Below, piece after piece: positions 28,394 to 38,536 of a stretch of 64,000 nt of DNA. Position numbers and translations under genes: made by a program. The stretch's first letter is position 1, and each line of letters begins with the position of its first letter. The stretch comes from Naegleria lovaniensis. Lineage: Eukaryota; Heterolobosea; Eutetramitea; Acrasida; Naegleriidae. The notes beneath the pieces were generated by a model, which had not been told where the DNA came from, ran no database searches, and saw nothing but the letters and a program-made list of their open reading frames with translations. Location of the stretch: the NCBI RefSeq assembly GCF_003324165.1, contig NW_025407830.1, positions 682,001-746,000 of the forward strand. Direction: 5' to 3'.

Positions 28394-29992
28394 ATGCATG
28401 CAACTCAAAACCTTTTCTTGGCTATGTCCATGCTCGTGTTGGTTGCAATGATGAGTGGAGTTCATCCATTCCCACTCCAACAACAACCACAGCAAGGAAG
28501 CGTGCAATTACAGACTCAGGTAGCTCCTACCTCTTTTACCAATGTTCCTGAGGCCAAGTATTGTGTCAGATATTTGAATCAAACTCAAAATGATACTCAA
28601 CAAGGAGTGACCTTTGAGAGTTATTATGACTGTGGAAAATCAGGTCAAGGTGCAGATTTGAATCAGATTCTTCAGAGAAATCCAGATCGAATGGATTTGT
28701 TGCTCTATCATTTTTCAAGTAATGTAAGTATTGCTTTTTGAACTTGTTGAATTGTTTACCACCAAATATGGAAATAACCTTGTTTTGTAAAATTCATCAT
28801 ACCTTGAACGACCTTGTGTGCGAAAACATGAACCAACTCTACATAACAGCCAAAACCAACCTACGGTATGATGGGCTATTCCCTCCTCGGTTCTCCAACT
28901 CCCTCTGGTCAACAATCTCTTCCCAACAGTATTTCCACACAACTTCCCTCTCCAAATTTCCAAATGTGGATTTCCTTAGATCGTATTGTAGAATTCTCAC
29001 TCAATCTGCAAGGTGGAACCGATCTCAATTCAGAATCCTCCTCTCTCCACATTTTACAAGATTTCCCCATCAATTCTCAAAACATTCCCTTCACCATTCA
29101 AAAACAACAATACGGAGGTCAAGGTCGACGTTACAAGTCCATTCTCGCCGATTTGGAAATTCCCCTTAATGCTCAAAATTTGGGCAACTCGACTCGAGCT
29201 CCCTATCTTCAAAAACTTCACGTGAGAGCCATCTTGTCGGAAAGTGAAACTCGCGCCAGAACGGACTTGTTGAGCGGAGGCGGGGCTCAGGGAGGTCGAG
29301 ATGCTTTTGCATTCCGAACGACTCCGACAAGTATTACCTTACAAGTAACTGCTCATGGATTGAGAAGTGGAGCCATTCAAGGTACTGGAAATATCGGAGA
29401 GAGTGAAATTGCAGAGACGGAATCGACATGGGCAGTCTTTGCAAGTGTCTTTGTTGGCAATGGTTATGTATTGAATACAAAACCTCAAAAGAGAGCAACC
29501 GCTCCATGGACCACCACAGGAGGACATTCGTATCCATTACCCTATGATGTGCTTCCTGATTATTACTTGTATAATGTCTCTTCGAATGGAAAGTTTACAT
29601 TGGGTTCGGCTGAAACTGGTGCTCCTCAATCTCCATTAGGATATTTCACACTTCCTCGATTTGCGTATGGCAATGAAAAGAGTCGAATTCAATTGGTGGA
29701 TTTGGTGAATCGAGTGCAACAAGCAAGTTCATTCTCGAGCTCTCCTCAAACGGATGCCATGAAAAATTCTGGAAGTTTGAGTTCGGAAGTGACTCGAGTG
29801 GTGATGATTCCTGCTCAAAAACAAGAAGCTTCGAATATTGGAGAGAATCGAAATGCTGTGGCTATTCAAACGGTGCAATTTGCACCAATATTTATTGGTG
29901 CAGTTGAGGTGACCAATGATTGTAACTGTGCGAATAATGTGCAAACGCATTGGCAAGCCACTGGTGATCAGAGACAGCAAGCAAATGAATAA
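28394..29992 (+). CDS. Secreted protein, unknown family
   Basis: Exons 28394..28723 and 28850..29992 join across a 126-nt intron (GTAAGT, ATAACAG), giving 490 residues. The N-terminus (MHATQNLFLAMSMLVLVAMM) is a signal peptide, followed by a Gln-rich stretch after the likely cleavage site. The mature part has several sequons (NQT, NDT, NST) and few Cys, with CNCANN near the C-terminus. It has a beta-rich look (FQMWISLDRIVEFSLNLQGG and PYLQKLHVRAILSESETRAR). There is no transmembrane segment after the signal, so it should be secreted or lumenal. I do not recognise the family. ATG 28394 is the first Met before the signal; the exon join is phase 0 and keeps the frame open. Confidence 0.72.
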
Positions 29993-30226
29993 GGTTGGTC
30001 ATGCATTACGTGCTGTGACTAAATTTCAGTTGAATTGTTCATTGTCGCGTTCATTCGACAATCATTACATTTATATTTTTATATTCTCTAGCAACTCACA
30101 TCATTGTGAACATGAGCTCAACTTGGTTCAAGTGTGGAAAAAACAGTGAGTCTAATCAGCTCAATAAATTCATTTAAGGTAATATTTTATATTTGTAACA
30201 ACACATATTTTAATACAAACTCCAAC

Positions 30227-31726
30227 ATGCTGTCTTTGAACCATTTTAACAAAATGCTCACATCCGTTCAATCCTATTCTCCCCATTTAGCATCTCAACT
30301 CGACACACAGGACAGGAAGACCACAACAATGAATAACAATTCGGATCCCAACACAGAGCAAGATTCGTTGTTAAATCAACGACAACATCAATCATTTGTC
30401 TCAAAACAAAAAGACAGAAATTCTTCATCTAAGAATTTTCATTCACAACAGCAATTAGAAGAACCGTCTTTAGGAAAATCAACTCTAACCACTGTTCAAG
30501 ATCTTGTTTCTCAACATCAGAACAACAATCAGTCTCAACCGTTCAATTCGTTGGAAGAATCCACCACACAAACAACAGCGGAACCTGTCGAACCCTTCTT
30601 ATTTAACAAAACTCTCCATCAGCAAGAAGAAGCAACCTCCGAATTCGAGTTACAGCAAATTAAAGATCGTTTACATCAAGTTATGAACATGTCTTCCAAA
30701 GTACTACAGAGATCCATGTTAGGAGATCCATTATTGGAGAAGGAAAATGAATTCCTTAAACAACTCGGAGGTGAAGAAGATGATCTTGACGATGAGGAAG
30801 ATGAACAAGTTGAAGAATATCATTCGGATGGTGATATTGAAGAAGAAACAGAACTTGATGAATCATCAAAGAAGAAACGAACTAAGGCAATAATGAATCC
30901 CATGTACGACGAAGACAATTCATCCATGAATGGAGAAACGAAAGGCGAATTTGATGAAAACCAGAGAAGGAATTCCAATCATCACTTGGATAAACCCAGA
31001 ATCTCTTCCTCCTTTCAACGAAAATCCCATCATTATTTGGATTCAGGTCATGATGAATTTCGTTCTTCCTCCACTCAACCCTCTTCGTTTCTTAGAAATT
31101 CAACGTCCATGATACGATCAACCCCTCCTTCTCGGGATCAAATGGATTTAGAGGAGGAAGAGGAAGAAGATCAGGAATCTACAAACCAGAGTCCAAAATC
31201 AACCCTCAGCCATCACACCAAAAGTCATTTCGTAACCAAAGAGGACACGGAGCCAAAACATTACTATCGTCTAGCAACCATGTCCACTGGAATGGTCTTC
31301 ATGATTAATAGTTTCATGCTGTATTTTGGAGGGCAAGGCAAGATTCAAGTTGGCGAATTGTATGGCTTCAACAATGACAGTCCTCACTTGCAGAGAACGG
31401 TGGCCATTTTGTTTTTTGTGATGGGCGTCATTAATTTGGCTCCAAATTTATTTGGAGGCGAAGATGGTTTCTCTTTGAGGAATGCTGCAGAATATTTCCC
31501 GTTCTTAATTGCAGTGTTGAATGTGGTGGTTGCGACACATTATGTGGCTGAGAATTTTAGACATCAGGGAGAGACGATGAATTTGAATTGGGTCTCACTA
31601 TGTGGTCTGGTGTTGTTCATTGTGTTGAATATTAAATTGGCCACATTGTCACACCCTGGTGCAAAAGTGAAGGTGAAAAGGTCTGAATATCAGCAAATGA
31701 AGTTCCTGTCCAATAAAAATCAGTAG
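30227..31726 (+). CDS. Membrane protein with long acidic N-terminus and C-terminal helices
   Basis: 499 residues from ATG 30227 (MLSLNHFNKML); a later in-frame Met at 30257 is also possible. Residues 1-340 are disordered, rich in Gln, Ser, Asp and Glu (acidic runs such as EEDDLDDEEDEQVEEY). The C-terminal third has about four hydrophobic helices: STGMVFMINSFMLYFGG, TVAILFFVMGVINLAPNLF, YFPFLIAVLNVVVATHYVA and LCGLVLFIVLNIKLATL. The tail is basic. No family is recognised. The long acidic cytosolic region suggests regulation by phosphorylation or protein binding. Confidence 0.65.
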   Translation: MLSLNHFNKMLTSVQSYSPHLASQLDTQDRKTTTMNNNSDPNTEQDSLLNQRQHQSFVSKQKDRNSSSKNFHSQQQLEEPSLGKSTLTTVQDLVSQHQNNNQSQPFNSLEESTTQTTAEPVEPFLFNKTLHQQEEATSEFELQQIKDRLHQVMNMSSKVLQRSMLGDPLLEKENEFLKQLGGEEDDLDDEEDEQVEEYHSDGDIEEETELDESSKKKRTKAIMNPMYDEDNSSMNGETKGEFDENQRRNSNHHLDKPRISSSFQRKSHHYLDSGHDEFRSSSTQPSSFLRNSTSMIRSTPPSRDQMDLEEEEEEDQESTNQSPKSTLSHHTKSHFVTKEDTEPKHYYRLATMSTGMVFMINSFMLYFGGQGKIQVGELYGFNNDSPHLQRTVAILFFVMGVINLAPNLFGGEDGFSLRNAAEYFPFLIAVLNVVVATHYVAENFRHQGETMNLNWVSLCGLVLFIVLNIKLATLSHPGAKVKVKRSEYQQMKFLSNKNQ

Positions 31727-32124
31727 ACCAACAAGTAATAAAATTTGAAAATTTCCTTGATATAATGTTGAACCTTATCGACCAAATAATAATTTGGCAA
31801 CCTAATCGAAGCGTTGTGGGTTATTGACACTTATTTAAGTAAATTAACTAACCACAACAAATGAGCAAATGGTTTTGGCAAGTCTTGGGGTAGTTTAAAT
31901 AAGTGAATAATAAACCATGAACAATATCGATAAGAACGTACTCGGATTGAGTGGAGGTAGATGGTGGTGAGCCTTAATACACAGGCGAGTAATGATGAAT
32001 GCCAATATGAAATCCTTTTCATGAAAAATAAGATCTTAATGATCAACCAACAGTTGATACGTTTGTTCAAGTTAACAAGGACTTGATATCAGGACACAAC
32101 ATTCATGCATACATCTTTTCGTAT
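31727..32124. other. Convergent intergenic region
   Basis: About 400 bp between the 3' ends of a plus gene and the minus-strand cyclase. It is AT-rich, with no supported gene. Confidence 0.5.
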
Positions 32125-35100
32125 CTAATTTTTCTGATCGGTATTGTCGGATGAGGTAGGTTCAAAGATTGGTTGGCTCTCCTCCAGTGACTTGTTCACA
32201 CTCAGGAATCCAAGCACGGTCTTAGAGTCGTGCTTAAGGAGTGGCTTTAATGGCCTCAAAGTTCGTTGCTCCAAAGATGATGATGATGTCATCGTACGCT
32301 GGTTATTTGATGTCAAATCTGTACCACTGTTGTTTGTTGAGTCAGAAAAAGCAGAAGCCGTTTGTGGCTGAGCTGGATTAGTTGCAGCAGCATTTGTTGG
32401 AGACGAAGAAGGCTGCACTTCACTGAAGCTAAAGCTTGAAATAAGAGATGGTGTAGCATCATCATACGGAGAATCGAGAGGATTAGCATGATGTTTTGGT
32501 TTGAGAAGATAGGTCATTAACACCCCTTTTCCTTTCACATCAATCTTTCGCTCATCGAATTGAAATCCTAAATCATGCACTCTCTCATAGGTCTGACGAG
32601 AGAGTTGAATCCTTCCTGGAACGCCTTTTGAGGTAGTATTAATTAAATTTAATTAGGAATCTATAACCCAACATACCTGTACTTTCCATTCTACTAGCAG
32701 TATTAATTGTGTCCTAAAGGAGTTGTATTCAATAATTGAGCAAATTGTTAAATGTACAATATGAAATTTGAAATGCAAAACCTACGCCCCACAAATCATA
32801 TGCAAACTAAAATAGTAAGTTGAAGAGTGAATAACTGGGAAACATGTTGTTGGATTTTCTACTTACTTTTTTACTTCCAATAACACCTGTCAAAATGTTA
32901 TCAGGTATGAGTATGTTAGAGCTTCTTTCTTTCACATAAATATATTATTTACACTTACCAGCTATAACCGGTCCTGTGTGAATTCCAACACGAATATTGA
33001 CATTCGTTTTCCCATTTAAATTATATTCTCGAATGACAGACATGGTCTCTATCGCAAACTTCAAAGTTCGATCAGGATGATCACTTTGAGTGTTTCCATT
33101 AATTCCTCCCACACAAAAATAGGCGTCTCCAATGGTTTTAATCTTCTCCAGCGTAAATTTTTCTGTCAACAAATCAAACTTTACGTTTAAATAATTTTTC
33201 AGAAATTTCATCGTCATGCAAATCAAGAAAACATACCCCATTCACAATGGTGTTTAGCATGGATACCAATTCAGAAGGATTCATTCCAGAACTGATTCGA
33301 GTAAATCCAACCATATCTAGATTATACAAAAAAAATAAGATAAATACATGCTAAATGCTGGCCTATCTTACCTGAAAAGAAGACGGTCACATCATTAAAT
33401 TTTTCAGCAATAAAGGTTTCACCACTTTTCAATCTCGAAGCCACCGCTTCTGGCATAATGTTAAGAAGTAGTGTTTCAGATTTTTTCTTTTCCTCTGCCA
33501 AAAGTAAATTTTGTTTCTTTTCAGGTGTGAAATCCTGTTCAGAGGAAGAGTTATCAAAATAATACGTCCATTCCATTAAGAAAAATCATAATCAATACGA
33601 TAATGCGCAAAATTGATGATGAACATGCCAACACGTGCAACATACCCTAATAAAACAACTAATAAGTGGTTTCTTGTTGTAAATGCTCACCACAATATTA
33701 ACTTTGGCAGGAAATTTGGTTTGATTCTTTCTCAAACATCCAACTTCCACATTCTCTCCAAATGGCTGAGTGCTTGTAATCATTTTCTGAATAATTTGTC
33801 CAAGCTTTTGATAATTTTCAGCATCGGAAGGGTCAAATAATTTTAACAACGGTTGTCCCAACACATCACTGTTGTTCATTCCAAACATATTCTGGGCTGT
33901 TGGATTGAATAATTCCATGTCTCCTTTGTGGTTACAAAGAATGGCACCGTCAACAGCAGAGTTAAGAATAGATCTAACTTTACCATCACCTTTGTCGTCT
34001 GTTTTTGCTCGCGAAAGTTTGAGCTGATTCGGTAACTCATCGAAAAGGGCAAAGTTTTTAAGGTCTTCGTTTTCTTCTAAATCATCAATTGGTACATAGT
34101 TGAGCATTATTCTAATTTGCTGCTTCTGCTTCCAAAAATCTGTAAGTAATGCGTAAGCGAAATAGGTCATGACAAGTATTGATAAATATCCAACGAGTGA
34201 GAAAGTAATGGTAATAGCAAAGCTAGGTTGTGACGAGAGTCTAGTGTATATTTTAAACAAATTTACCATACGATCCATGAGCACTGTTGTCATTTCATAA
34301 TGACCCAAAAGTCCTGTAAATAACTCAATTAATGGATAGTTGCTATAATAAAGATCCTCTCCAAATCGATTGGATGAGCTTATTAATTGCACGATAAGCT
34401 CGTCCATCGGCAAGCAAGAATATTGAGTGGTTCCATTCTGATAGCTACAATTGGATGGTGTTAAAATTGCATTAAGCTCGTCATACGTGCGGAATGCATG
34501 GCCATATTTCAATGAATTCCATGCATTTGCAACAATACCCGATAATTCTTTGTGTTGTGTATGAAAATCATCAAGCTCCTTTCGTGTCATCAATCGATCA
34601 TCATTTACACAAAATTTATATGGATACCGTAAAAAGGAAAACAATTCTGACAGTCTGAAAGCAATATTGTTGGCAGTTCTCAAAATATGCACTCCATTCG
34701 TTATGTGATTAATTGCAACATTCTGTTGAGATGAATTTAAGTTCATTTCAACAAACATCAAAGTAATACATAACACAGTGATAGCAATAGTAAGCAAAAC
34801 AACAATGACTATGGATGTTTCAGGTTTTGAAATAAAAGATAATTCTTTCACATCAACTTCCTCGTCATTCTTTTTTCTAGTTGCGAGAATATCTTTCCTA
34901 CCACGTCATGCGTTAAACTCTTGGTCACAAACTTAATTGTAGATCTGAGGCTTTTTAAATGAACCAGAGAAATGATGACCACTATTACTGAACAAACGAC
35001 GTATATGGATATAGCTGTTATGAAATGTTAGTATTATTTCACATTCAAATGTTGGAACTTACCAGTGGCATAAAATGCTAAAAATTGGCTACTACTTGTG

Positions 35101-38100
35101 TTTACAATATTTTGATTTCTGTTGCTGAATTGTGAACAGTAGGCGTCGTATGCTGCGCTTTGATTAATTCTATTAGCCCAATAGAAAAGAAAATCAGCAG
35201 AATCAGTGGTTCTATTGTAACTGTTAGGTGTGTACAACAAGAACCTTTGAGTGTGATGCATTAACTGATCGGTAATTTCAGATATCGATGATTTTCTGTA
35301 TTGTAAATATCCTTGGGGAGCTGTTGAATTGTTGTCATTATAAATTACCGGTGTGACTAAGTAATAATTGGTGTTAGTGAAATCCTCAATCATGGTTTCA
35401 GTAAACTTGGTTTCTGCAATCAATTTCAAATTTGCTAGTACAGAATTATATGTATTCATTCTGGAAATATGTGATTGATGAAACTGTTCCGTGTTGTTGA
35501 CGTTCGGTAAACCTGTTGCTCTTATTTCATGTGAATATTGTGGAAAGAGATGCATGAAATTTTGTTGTGTTCGAATTTCTCTGAGAAAGAATCTGGGTAG
35601 AGCAGTTGGAATGCAAATCTCATAACTTCATAAGACTAGGGTTAGCAATACCATGATTAAAGCAAGAAACAAACCTGAAATCAATGGAAGAAGTCATGCT
35701 TTGGGCAAAGGATATACTTAACCCAAATCCAATTGATATCACAATTATTGAAAGCAGTGAGAGCGCAATAAAAAATGCAAGCAGACCGGAATGGGATGTT
35801 TGTCTGTTAAGAGCATTTCTAAATTGAAACTCCTTCTTTTGTCCATCGTTAATATTTTCAATTCCATCAAAACTTTCTTCATCATATGCTCTACTATGGT
35901 ATGGGCGGCCATAATTGCTTGCCAAGTCTCCAATGTAGCTCATTTCTTCGAAATTATTGTTCTTCGCAGCAGCATTTATGCTATCGATGTTTGGCATTAT
36001 TCTATTTTGGTTTTTGGCGGCTCTTGATTTTCTTCTAGATGTCGAATATTTCTTACTCTCCTCTTCCTCAATGGCAGTGGCCTAATGGGACATTTAAATA
36101 ACTTGGTAAAATCATTGTACTACCCAACAACATACCTCTTCATATAACTCATCTGCTCGCTCCTTCTCAAATAAGAATCGTTGCAAAAACTTTGCATTTC
36201 TCCTCAGAACGGTCTTATTGTTGCCATAGTTCGCCATTAATCCGTTAAGTGTGACCTGACACTCTTCTGTAAGCGACGTGATTTGCTTATTGATAGAGAG
36301 CACTTTTCCAATTGATACCGATTCATTGATCAGGTTTTTCCAGAATACTTTGTGTAAAGTTTGAAGTGTGAACTCCTTCTTCTCAAGAGTGTGCAAAATG
36401 TGCTTAATTTCTAAAAGTCCTCTCTCACTATCTGAGTTAGCCTCTACTTCCTTGGTTCTTTCAGCAATTTCGAATCTTTGAAGAAGTGAGGGATGGCCTT
36501 TTTTGGCCTTCCTTAATAGTGCCAATGATTTGGTGTTGCCTTGATCCATGTCGAGAAATGATCCAGTAACCACAGCAGCCATAATTAATAAATCAACGTT
36601 CTGGTAAGATTTTTGAGTTGAAACTCCTTTTAAAAAACAAGTCACCATCTCCAAGTCCTTTATGGACCCAATCACTACATTTTCTTGTATTTTTTGTTTG
36701 AGAGAAAATTTCAAAAAATGATGCAACCTCTTATTTCGGTTCGTTTCGTCTATAATTTGTAAAATTTTGATCGACTCTTTTTCTAGAACGGCTTTTGTGT
36801 TAACGACCTCACCATCATTATTCATTTGGCTAAGACCGCTCTCCAACTGGTCATAAAATACAACTCTAATGTCTCTCATAATGTATCTGGAATAAACCTC
36901 GAGAGCCGCCCATCCAATAACAAAACAGCAAAATGAAACTCCGAATGTCATTCCAATCAGACCTAGCCCGAATCCCCATTCGTTCAAAGAGTTGACATAC
37001 AGAGAAATGATTCCACACACTCCTGTTCCGACCGTAGATAGCATGTGTCCAAAATAAAATGCATTTTCCCACCTTCTGTAGAATGGTAATTGATACCAAA
37101 ACAAGGCGGACAAACCAGCTCTGCTTAACAAGTACACAAGAGCAGGAGCAATCATGTAATCACGCGAAACTACGCACATGACTACAAATAAAATGTTGAG
37201 AGATAGTAAATTAACATAATGCCCATGTTGGTAGAAGGACAAGAAGGGAAGTGAGCTCCTGGGATTAGAATTGTTAAGGGTGTACATGCCCAGAAAAACC
37301 ATACAAAAAATAGTAACGATGGAAATGATGGAAATGACCATCATGGCAATATTTGTTGTACTGTAACATGCAACATCACGGAATCGATAGAGTACTTGAA
37401 CCTCTGAAGCTTGAGAGGACAGTACAACCTTAGATTGGTATGAGCAATCCAGAAACCCTAGAAACAACCATAGCAAAGGCATGGACAAGTAGCAAAAAAA
37501 TCCTAACAATCTGAGAGGTGTGAAAGAAAGTAAAAGCAAAGTTGAGGGTACAGCAGTTATCATATAAAACGAGAATTGATGAGGAATATCTTGAGCAATT
37601 CAAGGCATAACAACAAATCAACTTACATTCGTGTAATCATCTTAATCTTTGGCCAGTGCTTGCTCATCGTATAGACCGATCGATAGGCCAACAGTAAATT
37701 CAATACTCCAAGCATGAGCACGGAGAAGACAATGCACGCAATAATCAAGGCTGCCGTATAGGGCAAATGATGAAACCCGAATGTAATCGGATAATTGAGA
37801 GCTTGGGCAATCCAAACACCATACTCTCCATACTTATAGTCGGGGAAAACCCCGACAAATAATGCTACCCACATGATATAGAAATTGGTTACAAGTGCCA
37901 ATATAAAGTCTTTTCGAGAGGTGAGTTCGTCCTTAATTTGTAAATTGAGAAGGAACATGAATAATCGTTCCTCCAATTTAGCTAGCGTTGATAGTTTGTA
38001 ATACTCAAGCAACGTACTCCCAGTATTGGCTGTATCGGCAATACTTGCAGAGCGAGTGGCTTTTCCTCCTCCAACCACCGACTCTGGAATTGGGAATGAA

Positions 38101-38237
38101 AAGCCTGCATCAATCACACTCTCAGCGTCCGAAAATTGCTGTCCTCCATTCAACCCCAAGTTGTTGGATGGTATTCCAACATTGCTTCCTCTGCGTTTGC
38201 CCTGAATGATGTTGTTGTAAGGCTCCACGTTCATCAT
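32125..38237 (-). CDS. Membrane PAS-class III adenylyl cyclase (paralogue without RGS/START), one frame break
   Basis: Twelve exons by splice sites and alignment to the paralogue at 51807: 38237..37627, 37510..36136, 36081..35675, 35625..35063, 35014..33646, 33534..33372, 33316..33237, 33178..32959, 32886..32867, 32806..32786, 32713..32677 and 32624..32125. The N-terminal multi-helix membrane module and TPR-like helical region resemble TmcB/Tiny-macrocysts proteins. A second membrane sensor module, a PAS domain (AVDGAILCNHKGDMELFNPT) and the cyclase domain follow. Metal Asp residues lie in [10 protein letters not shown] and [12 protein letters not shown]. Lys of KIKT and Asp of FAYDLWG predict ATP as substrate, and NTASR has the transition-state residues. 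The C-terminal ~120 residues are low complexity. In exon 5, a T6 run at 34871-34876 (A6 on the coding strand) is one base short of keeping frame. The exon lengths total 5366, so one base gives 1788 codons plus stop. Either an assembly indel or a damaged gene. Confidence 0.82.
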
Positions 38238-38536
38238 TTTTTTTATGGTTTTCGTTCAGGAATCGTAGTGGACAACCAACGTCGGAAAAGTTCAATTACG
38301 CAATACTGAGCAATAACGACCTCCTAAAATGTATCTAGTTTACGACGGCCTTCGAAAATAATTATGATCCAGGGTTAAGATAGCCTTGCTAAGGTTCATC
38401 ATGCCACACAAGATCGTCAGACAAATCTGAGTGAATCCTTATTGAATTCAGTGTTGTAAAAAACTTGAGGTGAGCGTTGATATGAAATTCATTCTCTTTA
38501 TACATACTAACATGAGTGTGATGAGAGAGTGGTCAT

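Noticed and set aside
28738-29169. 143-codon plus ORF
   Set aside because: It covers the intron and an alternate frame of the secreted protein gene 28394-29992.
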